From NCBI GenBank assembly GCA_017446845.1, contig JAFSOQ010000073.1, positions 1-36,042 of the forward strand: a stretch of 36,042 nucleotides of DNA, in the 5' to 3' direction. Every line of letters begins with the position of its first letter. The stretch's first letter is position 1. The notes under the pieces were generated by a model that ran no database searches, was not told the origin of the DNA, and worked only from the letters and a program-made list of their open reading frames with translations. This DNA comes from Selenomonadaceae bacterium (GTDB taxonomy: Bacteria > Bacillota > Negativicutes > Selenomonadales > Selenomonadaceae). Shown here one piece after another: positions 1 through 7,877 of this stretch. The position numbers were made by a program, and so were the translations under genes.

Positions 1-1091
1 TTGCCGACGATTTCAAGCATGAGCCGCTGACTGTAAATCAAGCCGCCCGTGCGATTCATATTATGCAACATTGCGTCGGGATAAACAAGAAGCTTGTCAA
101 CGATATTTGTAATTTTTCTTGTGCAGTAGTCGACGTTGATTGTCGAGTCGGGAAGAATCACGCGTTCAACCGAGCTGTGAGAAATGTCGCGCTCGTGCCA
201 AAGGGTAATGTCTTCCATAGCGGCGATTGCATTTCCTCTGACAAGCCGAGCCATTCCCGCGACGCGTTCGCAGTTAATCGGATTGCGCTTGTGCGGCATG
301 GCGGACGAGCCTTTTTGTCCGGGCGAAAAATATTCTTCAGCCTCGCGAATGTCGGTGCGTTGAAGGTTGCGAATTTCGGTCGCGATTTTTTCCAAGGTGC
401 TCGCGACGATTGCAAGTGTTGTCATATATTCGGCGTGGCGGTCGCGCTGAATAACTTGTGTTGCCAATCGGACGGGCGTCAAGTCCAATTTCTTGCAAAC
501 GAGTTCTTCAATCTTCGGGTCAATGTTTGAATAAGTGCCGACCGCGCCGCTTAGTTTTCCGACGCTGACAATTTTTTTAGCGTGTTCGACGCGTTCAATG
601 TCCCGTTCGATTTCCGCGCTCCAAAGTAAAAGTTTCAAGCCGAAAGTCATCGGTTCCGCGTGAATGCCGTGAGTGCGTCCAATGCAAGCCGTGTGTTTAA
701 ATTCGACTGCGCGGCGTCTCAAAACTTCGCGGAACTTTTTCAAGTCGTCAAGGATAATTTCCGCCGAACGTTTCATCATCAAGCAAATCGCGGTGTCTTT
801 AACGTCGCTGGAAGTCAAACCCTTGTGAATATATTTCGAGTCCTCGCCGACGTATTCGCCGACGCAAGTCAGAAAAGCAATGATGTCGTGGTGCGTGACG
901 GATTCGATTTCGTGAATTCGTTCGAGATTGAAATTTGCTTTGGCGCGAATATTTTTTGCGGCTTCGACTGGAATTTCTCCGAGTTCAGCCATTGCGTCGC
1001 AAGCGGCAAGTTCAACGTCAAGAATCGTCTGCCACTCGTTTTCTATCGACCAAAGTTTTCCCATCTCCGGCAAAGTGTAGCGTCTAATCAT
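1..1091 (-). CDS. purB: Adenylosuccinate lyase, N-terminal part (runs off left edge)
   Basis: Catalyses two fumarate-releasing steps of purine synthesis: SAICAR to AICAR, and adenylosuccinate to AMP. Reading leftward from an ATG at 1091 gives 363 residues starting MIRRYTLPEMGKLW, without a stop before the edge, so about 65-70 C-terminal residues are missing. Family landmarks are visible: the substrate-binding TSSDVKDTA segment, GRTHGIHAEP with the catalytic-region histidine, and the fumarase/aspartase-superfamily signature SSAMPHKRNP near residue 265. The ribosome site GGAGGAA lies a few bases before the ATG. The gene starts only about 14 bases after the leucine-rich-repeat gene, so it is probably cotranscribed with it and with the proline-repeat gene. 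The rightward open frames over this region are shadows. Confidence 0.96.
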   Translation of the reverse strand, partial: MIRRYTLPEMGKLWSIENEWQTILDVELAACDAMAELGEIPVEAAKNIRAKANFNLERIHEIESVTHHDIIAFLTCVGEYVGEDSKYIHKGLTSSDVKDTAICLMMKRSAEIILDDLKKFREVLRRRAVEFKHTACIGRTHGIHAEPMTFGLKLLLWSAEIERDIERVEHAKKIVSVGKLSGAVGTYSNIDPKIEELVCKKLDLTPVRLATQVIQRDRHAEYMTTLAIVASTLEKIATEIRNLQRTDIREAEEYFSPGQKGSSAMPHKRNPINCERVAGMARLVRGNAIAAMEDITLWHERDISHSSVERVILPDSTINVDYCTRKITNIVDKLLVYPDAMLHNMNRTGGLIYSQRLMLEIVG

Positions 1092-1105
1092 ATCTCTTCC
1101 TCCAA

Positions 1106-2338
1106 TCAGTAACGATTTATCTTCAAAGATTCGTGGCAATTTGTAAAAGCTTTGTTGCCGATTTCGGCGGACGCGGGCAATTCAACCGTCAAAAGATTTT
1201 TGCAACTTCTAAAAGCACTGCTGCCGATTTTTTTTACGGAACGGGGCAATCTGATCGACTCAAGGCTTTTGCAATCGCGAAAAGCTCCGTTGCCGATTTC
1301 CGTGACGCCGTCGGGGATTTTTATCTTCTCAAGCTTTTCACAGCCTTTAAACGTGCCGTTATAAATTTTCGCAATAGAAACGGGAAGTTTTATTTCGGTG
1401 AGACTTCTGCAGTGACTGAAAACGGCATCGGCAATTTTCGTAACGGAATCCGGCAATTCAATTTTTGTAAGACGACGACAACCGTAAAAGGTAAATGCTC
1501 CCGACGATTTAAGCGTATCGGGAATTTTAATCGTGCGCAAATTGCTGTAACCGGAAAAAGCGTAGTCGCCAATCTCCGTGACGGGCAGCCCGTCTATCAT
1601 GTCCGGAATAACGACGGAAGTAACAGAATTTCTGTCGCCGATATATTTGCGAATTTTAATTCCCGAAATCTTTTTAAGATATTTAATCTTATCCTTTCCC
1701 GCAATAAGATACTTTGTGTTTTTCGCGATGTAAAGGACTTCGGCGAGGTGCGGATTTTTATTAATCTGTTCTTTCGTGAGACCGCGAACTTCTTTGAGCT
1801 TTTCACAGCCAATAAAAGCCCCGTCATCAATTTCGGTCGAAGGATTAATCGTTACGCATTCCAAATTTGTACAATACGCGAAAGTTTCCTTATAAATTCT
1901 GCGAACGGAAGCGGGAATTTTTATCTCGGTCAGACTTTCGCAACAACTGAAAGCCCTGTTGCCGATAGTCGTAACGTTATCGGAGATTTTTATCTCGGTC
2001 AGACTTTCGCAACAACTGAAAGCCCTGTTGCCAATGCTCGTGACGCCGTCGGGGATTTTTATATCGGTCAGACTTTTGCAATAACTGAAAGCTCCGTTGC
2101 CGATAATCGTAACGCCGTCAGGGATTTTTACCTCCGTCAAACTCTTGCAATAAAAGAAAGCATTCTCGCCAATAATCGTAACGCCGTCGGGAATTTTTAT
2201 CGTCTTTAGGTTTTCACAACCGCTGAAAGCATATTCGCCAATAATCGTGACGCCGCCGGGAATTGTCACTGCCTCCGCGTTGCCAACATATTTATCAATT
2301 TTAATTCCCGTTTCGGTTTGAGAATATTTAAAATCCAT
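1106..2338 (-). CDS. BspA-type leucine-rich-repeat protein
   Basis: Predicted 410-residue protein made almost wholly of BspA/LRR_5-type repeats of about 23 residues. The repeat core resembles 'IPDGVTIIGENAFFYCKSL' and recurs from about residue 20 to 170 and again from 230 to 405. A non-repeat spacer (about 170-230) contains 'YIAKNTKYLIAGKDKIKYL'. There is no signal peptide and no anchoring motif, unlike classic surface BspA proteins, so it may be cytoplasmic or use another export route. Repeats are also near-identical at DNA level (about 1910-2210), which favours copy-number change. The ATG at 2338 has AAGGA upstream, 12 bases after the previous gene; purB follows after 14 bases. Molecular function is unknown; this family usually mediates protein binding. 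Confidence 0.85.
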   Translation of the reverse strand: MDFKYSQTETGIKIDKYVGNAEAVTIPGGVTIIGEYAFSGCENLKTIKIPDGVTIIGENAFFYCKSLTEVKIPDGVTIIGNGAFSYCKSLTDIKIPDGVTSIGNRAFSCCESLTEIKISDNVTTIGNRAFSCCESLTEIKIPASVRRIYKETFAYCTNLECVTINPSTEIDDGAFIGCEKLKEVRGLTKEQINKNPHLAEVLYIAKNTKYLIAGKDKIKYLKKISGIKIRKYIGDRNSVTSVVIPDMIDGLPVTEIGDYAFSGYSNLRTIKIPDTLKSSGAFTFYGCRRLTKIELPDSVTKIADAVFSHCRSLTEIKLPVSIAKIYNGTFKGCEKLEKIKIPDGVTEIGNGAFRDCKSLESIRLPRSVKKIGSSAFRSCKNLLTVELPASAEIGNKAFTNCHESLKINRY

Positions 2339-2350
2339 TGTCGATAATCC

Positions 2351-3520
2351 TTACAAGTCTAAATAATAATGCGTCGACAACTCGACGAGTTCATCGGCAA
2401 CAAGCGAGTGAAAGCCCGCGTAAGATAAATTTTCTGCCTGCGCGGAAAAAGTGTAGTGACCGACAGCCCAAGCCGCGACTTGTCGAGTTTCAGAAATTTT
2501 TGCAACGTAAATCGTCGTGCCCGTCGTCGTATCCACTCGCCACTTGACGCCCGTCACGCCGCTTATGTCTTGAAGTGCTTCGCCTTCCGCACGCTTATGA
2601 GTTCTGACCGTCAAAGAAACTGTCGGCTCCCATCTGCGCCCGTAGCGAATTTCTGCAATGCCTTTCCCCGCGTAAATTGCAGTTATCTCGTAACCGGATT
2701 TCCGTGGCATGTACAACGGGACAAATTTCACCGCGCGAGAAACTTCGGCAAAATTCGCGTAGACAACTTTTTGGTCGGGCAAGGCGACTGTCTCAACGGT
2801 TTGCGGCAGCGGCGCGGAAGGTCTTGTTATCGGCGGCGGCTGCGTCGGAGTTATCGGCTGCGGTTTTGGTTGCGGCTTTGGTTCAATTATCGGTTGAGGT
2901 TTTTGTTCGGGCTTTGGTTCAATTATCGGTTGAGGTTTTTGTTCGGGCTTTTGCTCGATTATCGGTTGCGGTTTTTGTTCGGGCTTTTGTTCAATTATCG
3001 GTTGAGGTTTTTGTTCGGGCTTTGGTTCAATTATCGGTTGAGGTTTTTGTTCGGGCTTTTGCTCGATTATCGGTTGCGGTTTTTGTTCGGGCTTTTGCTC
3101 GATTATCGGTTGCGGTTTTTGTTCGGGCTTTTGTTCAATTATCGGTTGAGGTTTCGGCTCGACAGACGGCTGAGGTTTTGGCTGCGGCGTCTGCTCAATG
3201 ACAATGGATTCTTCTCCGCGTTGTCTGTCCTTTTGATTTGCGCTGTCCTTAAGTTTTTGTTCATTAGTTTTTTCTTTTTCCTTGCGCGTCTGCTTGAGTT
3301 TTTTCTTGCGTTCCTTGATTTCTTTATTGGTCTCCTGCGTTCGTTCCGTCGATAAACTTTCCTTCAAGGCGGGATTTATTTCGTCAAGCTCTTCATCAGA
3401 ATCATTTTGTTCCGCCGCGATTAACGAAAGTTCTTTATCCTCTTCCGCCGCGTAACCCGCGCACGGAAATTGAATCGCCGCCAATATCGTGAGCAAAGCG
3501 ATTTTACTTTTAAAGTTCAA
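2351..3520 (-). CDS. Exported protein with Pro/Gln/Lys repeat linker
   Basis: Predicted 389 residues from a TTG start preceded by GGGAGGAG. Residues 1-24 form a signal peptide ending CAGYAA. A charged, coiled-coil-like stretch follows (about 25-110, rich in E and K). Next is a long linker built from a 12-residue unit EQKPEQKPQPII, then a Pro/Thr stretch. The C-terminal globular domain (about residues 245-389) has VVYANFAEVSRAVKF and VPLYMPRKSGYEITAIY. Those phrases resemble the DUF4367-type 'outer-membrane-lipoprotein-like' fold, but I hold this loosely. The linker looks like a periplasm- or wall-spanning spacer. It is the first gene of a leftward unit with the leucine-rich-repeat protein and purB, driven by the promoter at 3567-3595. 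Confidence 0.8.
   Translation of the reverse strand: MNFKSKIALLTILAAIQFPCAGYAAEEDKELSLIAAEQNDSDEELDEINPALKESLSTERTQETNKEIKERKKKLKQTRKEKEKTNEQKLKDSANQKDRQRGEESIVIEQTPQPKPQPSVEPKPQPIIEQKPEQKPQPIIEQKPEQKPQPIIEQKPEQKPQPIIEPKPEQKPQPIIEQKPEQKPQPIIEQKPEQKPQPIIEPKPEQKPQPIIEPKPQPKPQPITPTQPPPITRPSAPLPQTVETVALPDQKVVYANFAEVSRAVKFVPLYMPRKSGYEITAIYAGKGIAEIRYGRRWEPTVSLTVRTHKRAEGEALQDISGVTGVKWRVDTTTGTTIYVAKISETRQVAAWAVGHYTFSAQAENLSYAGFHSLVADELVELSTHYYLDL
2880..3155 (-). repeat. 36-bp tandem repeat array inside the proline-repeat gene
   Basis: About seven and a half near-identical 36-bp units encode the EQKPEQKPQPII linker (with PK for QK variants). The units differ only at a few third positions, for example GGTTCA against GCTCGA. 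In-frame expansion and contraction by slippage is therefore likely, changing linker length between strains. Confidence 0.9.
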
Positions 3521-3566
3521 GAAGTACTCCTCCCAAATTCAAAATTGCTTTTAATGCCTCGCGCCG

Positions 3567-3595
3567 ATTATAATTCATAAAAAAATTTATCGCAA
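3567..3595 (-). promoter_or_regulatory. Promoter for the proline-repeat/LRR/purB unit
   Basis: On the minus strand TTGCGA (3595-3590) and a perfect TATAAT (3572-3567) are separated by 17 bases. They lie about 50 bases upstream of the TTG start at 3520. Confidence 0.6.
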
Positions 3596-3625
3596 TTACT
3601 TCAATCAATACGTTGCAAATTTTTC

Positions 3626-3655
3626 TTGAAAATTTTGGAATAACTGTGGTATTAT
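3626..3655 (+). promoter_or_regulatory. Promoter for the PTS IIA gene
   Basis: TTGAAA (3626) and TATTAT (3650-3655) with an 18-base spacer sit just before the ribosome site AAGGAGG at 3663-3669. It diverges from the leftward promoter at 3567-3595. Confidence 0.5.
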
Positions 3656-3678
3656 GTGCAACAAGGAGGTTGATTTAT

Positions 3679-4041
3679 ATGGTTAAATATGAAGTAAAAA
3701 TGACGAACATCGGCAAAGACGCAGTGACTTATCTTGAGAGCAACAGCGCGTTCATTCTGATTGATGAGAAAATTCGTCCCGCTCTGAAAGATATGGTCGT
3801 CGAACACACGGTCGGCGAATTGGCAGCGGAAATCGTCGCGGGCGACAAGCTCAAGGTCGGCAAGAGTGAATTCGATGTCGTGAAGGTCGGCGACGCGGTC
3901 AATCAAAATCTGCGCGAAGAAGGTCACTGCACGGTTGTCGTCAACGGCGAAGCAGTAATGCCCGGTCAAATTGCCGTTAAAGGTGTTCGCCCGCCGCGTC
4001 TTCGTTTCGGCAATGTCATTCAATTCTACAACGAAGAATAA
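3679..4041 (+). CDS. Glucitol/sorbitol-type PTS IIA component, standalone
   Basis: Predicted 120-residue protein of the PTS glucitol/sorbitol IIA family (PF03829 type). The C-terminal half, with VGDAVNQNLREEGH, VMPGQIAVKG and FGNVIQFY, follows the family pattern closely (VGxxAxxNLRELGH ... PGTVxVxG ... GxVLKF). The histidine at residue 43, in VEHTVGEL, aligns with the phosphorylated histidine of E. coli GutA/SrlB; the second family histidine two residues later is valine here. I chose the ATG at 3679, which has AAGGAGG nine bases upstream; an in-frame start at 3613 lies in the promoter and is unlikely. No IIB, IIC or dehydrogenase gene is adjacent and a terminator follows, so it is an orphan. 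A regulatory rather than transport role is possible. Confidence 0.8.
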   Translation: MVKYEVKMTNIGKDAVTYLESNSAFILIDEKIRPALKDMVVEHTVGELAAEIVAGDKLKVGKSEFDVVKVGDAVNQNLREEGHCTVVVNGEAVMPGQIAVKGVRPPRLRFGNVIQFYNEE

Positions 4042-4074
4042 TTTTGTCTTTGAAGTATCGAACTTATAATTAAG

Positions 4075-4109
4075 CCTCTTCGATTTTTTCTGAAGAGGTT
4101 TTAATTTTT
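4075..4109 (+). terminator. Intrinsic terminator after the PTS IIA gene
   Basis: Stem CCTCTTC/GAAGAGG (4075-4081 with 4092-4098) followed by a T-rich run. Confidence 0.8.
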
Positions 4110-4123
4110 ACGTGATATAAATT

Positions 4124-4150
4124 TTGCAAAAGGCGATTGTGTGTTATAAT
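4124..4150 (+). promoter_or_regulatory. Promoter for the lytic transglycosylase gene
   Basis: A perfect TATAAT at 4145-4150 with TTGCAA at 4124-4129 (15-base spacer; TTTTGC two bases earlier would give 17). The start codon follows 33 bases downstream. Confidence 0.55.
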
Positions 4151-4182
4151 CGGAAAAAATTTTTTGATCGGGAGTTGAGATC

Positions 4183-4722
4183 ATGACATTAAAAAAATTT
4201 TTGATAGCGGTGATGATGAGTGCGACGATATTTATCGGCGGCGAGGCAGAGGCGGTTGATTATTACAGCGCAATTTATCAGACGGTCAATCGCTACAACG
4301 GCAACGAAGTTGAATGCGATTGGATAACGCGGGCGATTTTGTACGCGTCGAGTGAATATCAAGTTGACCCGATTTTAATTACGTCGATAATGGAGGCGGA
4401 AAGCGAATTTAATTTCCACGCGACGAGTCCGGTCGGAGCAATCGGCTTAATGCAACTTATGCCGTCGACAGCGGCGGGTTTGGGCGTCAATCCTCACAAT
4501 CCGCTTGAAAATATTATCGGCGGCACGATTTACATCAAGAATCAGCTGGGACGTTTTCAAAACTGGGGAGAATATTCCGTGACGGACGCGGTTGCCGCTT
4601 ACAACGCAGGACCCGGCGCGGTCGAAAAGCATGGCGGCGTGCCGAATTATTCCGAGACCGTTCACTACGTCATAAAAGTCGCGAACAATTACAAAAACCT
4701 TTTGAACTTGATTCAATCATAA
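4183..4722 (+). CDS. Exported lytic transglycosylase (SLT domain)
   Basis: Predicted 179-residue murein-cleaving enzyme. A signal peptide covers residues 1-24 (MTLKKFLIAVMMSATIF, cleavage near GEAEA). The rest is one Slt70-type domain. The catalytic glutamate is E73 in EAESEF, followed by SPVGAIGLMQLMPSTA and AYNAGPGAVEKHGG, both hallmarks of family 23 transglycosylases. It should act on peptidoglycan outside the membrane, in wall remodelling. The gene stands alone between two terminators, with its own promoter and ribosome site GGGAG ten bases before ATG. No LysM or other wall-binding domain is present. Confidence 0.93.
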   Translation: MTLKKFLIAVMMSATIFIGGEAEAVDYYSAIYQTVNRYNGNEVECDWITRAILYASSEYQVDPILITSIMEAESEFNFHATSPVGAIGLMQLMPSTAAGLGVNPHNPLENIIGGTIYIKNQLGRFQNWGEYSVTDAVAAYNAGPGAVEKHGGVPNYSETVHYVIKVANNYKNLLNLIQS

Positions 4723-4727
4723 AAAAC

Positions 4728-4765
4728 AAGGGACAAGGCTAAAATTCTTGTCCCTTATTTTATTT
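4728..4765 (+). terminator. Terminator after the transglycosylase gene
   Basis: Perfect ten-base stem AAGGGACAAG/CTTGTCCCTT (4728-4737 with 4747-4756), then ATTTTATTT. Confidence 0.85.
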
Positions 4766-4833
4766 GCAGGAAAAATTTTTCGGCGGCAGAATATCCCCAT
4801 TGATAATTAAATTCGAAAGGCGGTAAATTTTTT

Positions 4834-6120
4834 ATGAATAACGTTGTAAAAATCGGACTTTTGGGCGCGGGCACTATCGGCGGTTCCGTCATTGAAGTTT
4901 TGCAAAATAATCGCGACATAATAGCGCAACGAGCAGACAGCGCGATTGAGATAAAAAAAATTCTTGTCTTGCCGCGTGAAATTCCTGCGCTTCAAGAACG
5001 CGGCTTGCCCGCCACAAATAATTACGAAGAAATTTTGAACGACCCCGAAATAAAAATTGTCGTCGAGTTGATGGGCGGCGTCAAACCTGCCAAGGATTTT
5101 ATTTTGCAAGCAATGGCGCACGGCAAACACGTCGTCACCGCAAATAAAGATGTCGTTGCGCAATTCGGTCATGAACTTTTCGACGCGGCAGACGCAAATA
5201 AAATTGATTTCCTGTTCGAAGCGGCGGTCGGCGGAGCCATTCCGATTATCATGCCGCTTAAACGTTCCTTGACTGCAAATAAAATCACGGAAGTGTTGGG
5301 CATAGTCAACGGCACGACAAATTACATGCTGACCAAAATGTTGGAACTCGGCGCGGATTACGACACTGTTTTAAAGGAAGCGCAAGCTCACGGCTACGCA
5401 GAGGCAAATCCCGCCGCCGACGTTGAAGGCAAAGACGCCGCTCGCAAAATTGCAATTCTCGCGTCGATTGCGTTCAATTCCCGCATAAAATTCGAGGACG
5501 TGTCTGTTGAGGGCATTACTCACATAACGCCCGAAGATATTTCCTACGCCGCGAATCTCGGCTACGTCATGAAACTTTTGGCGGTCGGGCGCGACACGGA
5601 ACTTGGCGTCGACGTTCGAGTTAATCCCGTCCTTTTGCCGAAAGAACATCCGCTTGCCTCGGTCAGCGGTGTCATGAATGCAGTTTTCGTGCGCGGCTAC
5701 CCGATTGAAGAGGCAATGTTCTTCGGACCCGGCGCGGGCAAGCCGACTGCCTCTGCCGTCGTCAGCGACATTATCGAAATTACTCGCGGACTCGGACGCG
5801 GCGCGGCAGGTCGTTTCGGTTGCACTTGCTATCATCAACGCAAAATTTGTCCCGTCCAAGAAACTGTTTCTTCTTACTATATCCGTTTGCTCGTCGAAGA
5901 TAAACCCGGCGTCCTCGGAAAAATCGCTACGACTTTCGGCAACGTCGATGTAAGCTTGAAATCGGTCGTGCAGACAAGAGCGGAACTTAAAGACCACGTT
6001 GAAATTGTCGTTATAACTCACAAGGTCAAGCACAAAAATATTTTGGAGGCGCAGGCGGCATTGAAAGCTTTATCGGTCGTCGACGAAATTTTCAACGTGA
6101 TTCGCGTGGAGTCGCTTTAA
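4834..6120 (+). CDS. hom: Homoserine dehydrogenase
   Basis: Predicted 428 residues; reduces aspartate semialdehyde to homoserine, the branch toward threonine and methionine. The N-terminal Rossmann fold shows GLLGAGTIGG (residues 8-17). The catalytic domain holds the family signature ANPAADVEGKDAARK with its conserved lysine, and VNGTTNYML upstream. The last 80 or so residues form an ACT domain (YYIRLLVEDKPGVLGKIA), which normally gives feedback inhibition by threonine. Length is usual for monofunctional Firmicutes enzymes. The start has AAAGGCGG upstream. The final codons (ESL-stop) lie inside a dispersed palindromic repeat that recurs inverted at 8955-8991. thrB follows 114 bases later. Confidence 0.97.
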   Translation: MNNVVKIGLLGAGTIGGSVIEVLQNNRDIIAQRADSAIEIKKILVLPREIPALQERGLPATNNYEEILNDPEIKIVVELMGGVKPAKDFILQAMAHGKHVVTANKDVVAQFGHELFDAADANKIDFLFEAAVGGAIPIIMPLKRSLTANKITEVLGIVNGTTNYMLTKMLELGADYDTVLKEAQAHGYAEANPAADVEGKDAARKIAILASIAFNSRIKFEDVSVEGITHITPEDISYAANLGYVMKLLAVGRDTELGVDVRVNPVLLPKEHPLASVSGVMNAVFVRGYPIEEAMFFGPGAGKPTASAVVSDIIEITRGLGRGAAGRFGCTCYHQRKICPVQETVSSYYIRLLVEDKPGVLGKIATTFGNVDVSLKSVVQTRAELKDHVEIVVITHKVKHKNILEAQAALKALSVVDEIFNVIRVESL

Positions 6121-6145
6121 AAGCGACGGAATAGATGTCGCGCCG
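6109..6145. repeat. REP-like palindromic repeat, copy 1 (overlaps hom stop)
   Basis: Contains GTCGCTTTAAAAGCGAC followed by GGAATAG and GTCGCGCCG. The whole 37-base stretch matches the reverse complement of 8955-8991 with about four or five differences. It begins inside the last codons of hom and may act as a hairpin between hom and thrB. Confidence 0.75.
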
Positions 6146-6234
6146 CAACGTTGAAAAATTTTTAAAGTAGTAACCGCGTTCGTACGCAACCATTGCTAGT
6201 TTCATAAAAAAAATTTTCTCGGAGAGTTATAACC

Positions 6235-7179
6235 ATGGACAATAAAAAAAATCGCGTTCGCGTTCGAGTGCCCGGCACTTCCGCCAACTGCGGTCCCGGC
6301 TTTGACTGTTTGGGTTTGGCGACGACGATTTACAATTATCTTGACTTGACGCTACTCAAAAGCAATAAAGTTGTCGTCGAGTCGACGGGCGAAGGTTCCG
6401 AAAATATTCCGCGCGGCAAAAGAAATTTAACTTGGCAAGCGGTGCGGAGATTGTTGCAGGAAGTCGGGCGGGCGGACGAGTTCAAAGGCGCGATTATCCG
6501 TACAGAAAATAAAGTGCCGATTTCTCGCGGACTTGGTTCCAGTTCGACGGCGATTGTCGCGGGCTTGACTGCTGCCAATGAAATTCTCGGCTCGCCGCTT
6601 GATAAGCATGGACTTTTAAAATTGGCGACGGAGCTTGAAGGTCACCCCGATAACGTCGCGCCCGCCATTTTCGGCGGCTTTACCGTCAGCGTCATGGACA
6701 AGGGCGAAGTTCAAACTTTTTCCTTCCTGCCGCGAATCAAATTGAAATTAATCGTCGCGGTTCCCGATTTCGAGTTGTCGACGAGATTGGCGCGAAAAGT
6801 TTTGCCTAAAAATATTTCAATGAAAGACGCAATTTTTAATGTCAGTCGGGCGTCAATGTTAATCGCGGCGTTGGTCGAAGGTCGTGAAGAACTTTTGCCG
6901 CTCGCCTTCGATGACGCATTGCATCAGCCGTACAGAAAAAAATTGGTGCCGGGCATGACGGAAGTTTTCGAGGCGGCTAAATCTGCGGGAGCATTGGGCG
7001 CGGCGATTTCGGGCGCAGGTTCATGCTTGATTGCGTTCACGTCTACGAAAAGTCAACTTGAAAATAAAATCGCGGCGGCTATGGTCGAAGAATTCAAAGT
7101 TCACGGCGTAAAATCGAAAGCTCTGATTCTCAACGTCGACAAACGCGGCGCACAAATTCTAAGGAGGAATTTCAAATGA
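6235..7179 (+). CDS. thrB: Homoserine kinase
   Basis: Predicted 314 residues of the GHMP kinase family; phosphorylates homoserine for threonine synthesis. Near the N-terminus, VRVPGTSANCGPGFDCLGLA is characteristic of ThrB. The ATP-binding motif is PISRGLGSSSTAIVAGL (about residues 87-103), and the C-terminal GHMP motif is GAAISGAGSCLIAF. The start follows GGAGAG by about ten bases. It overlaps the next gene by four bases (ATGA), which suggests translational coupling. Together with hom upstream it forms a threonine-branch unit; thrC is not in the window. Confidence 0.97.
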   Translation: MDNKKNRVRVRVPGTSANCGPGFDCLGLATTIYNYLDLTLLKSNKVVVESTGEGSENIPRGKRNLTWQAVRRLLQEVGRADEFKGAIIRTENKVPISRGLGSSSTAIVAGLTAANEILGSPLDKHGLLKLATELEGHPDNVAPAIFGGFTVSVMDKGEVQTFSFLPRIKLKLIVAVPDFELSTRLARKVLPKNISMKDAIFNVSRASMLIAALVEGREELLPLAFDDALHQPYRKKLVPGMTEVFEAAKSAGALGAAISGAGSCLIAFTSTKSQLENKIAAAMVEEFKVHGVKSKALILNVDKRGAQILRRNFK

Positions 7180-7808
7180 AAATCGCAGTGGTTGCAGCAG
7201 CAGGTAAAGCCGGCAGAAAAATCGTCGCGGAGGTGGCAGCTCGCGGCTTCGAGGTCACGGCTTTCGTTCGGCGTGAGGCTGAAATCGACGGCGCAAAAAA
7301 AATTGTCGTCAAAGATATCCTCGCGCTGGAGAAAAATGACTTGGAAAATTTCGACGCAGTAGTTGATGCGTTCGGCGCGTGGACGCCCGAAACTCTTCCG
7401 CTCCACACAACGACCAGCCAACATCTCTGCGACATTTTGAGCGGCTCGGACGTTCGGCTGTTGATTGTCGGCGGCGCGGGCTCTCTTTACGTCGACAAGG
7501 AGCACACGATTCAACTTTTCAAGACGCCCGATTTCCCCGCTGCATATGTTCCTACAGCTCAGGCTCAAGCTGACGAACTCGATGAACTTCGCAAACGCGA
7601 CGACGTGAAATGGACGTTCGTGAGCCCCGCGGCAGATTTTCAAGCTGACGGTGCGCGCACCGGCAAATACATTCTCGCGGGCGAAGAATTTACTTTGAAC
7701 GCGGCGGGCGAAAGCGTCATCAGCTACGCGGACTTTGCGCTGGCCGTGGTCGACGAAATCGCGGGCGGCAATCACATTCAACAGAGAATCAGCGTCGTTA
7801 AAGCTTGA
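7176..7808 (+). CDS. NAD(P)-binding Rossmann-fold (atypical SDR-like) protein
   Basis: Predicted 210-residue protein of the NAD(P)H-binding / YwnB-like group. The N-terminal beta-alpha-beta unit reads MKIAVVAAAGKAGRKIV, a GxxGxxG-type dinucleotide loop with one glycine replaced by alanine. Further landmarks are VVDAFGAWTP, LLIVGGAGSLYVD and WTFVSPAADFQ, typical of NmrA/flavin-reductase-like atypical SDRs. The substrate is unknown. AAGGAGG at 7161-7167 serves its ATG, which overlaps the thrB stop. Position suggests cotranscription with thrB, but no threonine-pathway role is implied by the fold. Confidence 0.87.
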   Translation: MKIAVVAAAGKAGRKIVAEVAARGFEVTAFVRREAEIDGAKKIVVKDILALEKNDLENFDAVVDAFGAWTPETLPLHTTTSQHLCDILSGSDVRLLIVGGAGSLYVDKEHTIQLFKTPDFPAAYVPTAQAQADELDELRKRDDVKWTFVSPAADFQADGARTGKYILAGEEFTLNAAGESVISYADFALAVVDEIAGGNHIQQRISVVKA

Positions 7809-7877
7809 CTTGAGTAAACTCGAAGGAATATTATTTAGCCGACAAAACCCCTGCGCGGGGATAAGGAGGAAATTTTC

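Noticed and set aside
1133..2209. Rightward frame of 358 codons opposite the LRR gene
   Set aside because: Shadow of the leftward repeats; no ribosome site and no recognisable domain, whereas the leftward frame is a clear LRR_5 protein.
2880..3155. Regular repeats considered as a CRISPR array
   Set aside because: Units are contiguous, in-frame and have no unique spacers; they encode a protein linker. No cas genes are in the window.
2456..3355. Long rightward open frame of 299 codons with repeated Leu/Arg/Phe units
   Set aside because: It is the antisense shadow of the proline-repeat linker, which has the signal peptide, ribosome site and promoter; the rightward product is a low-complexity artefact.
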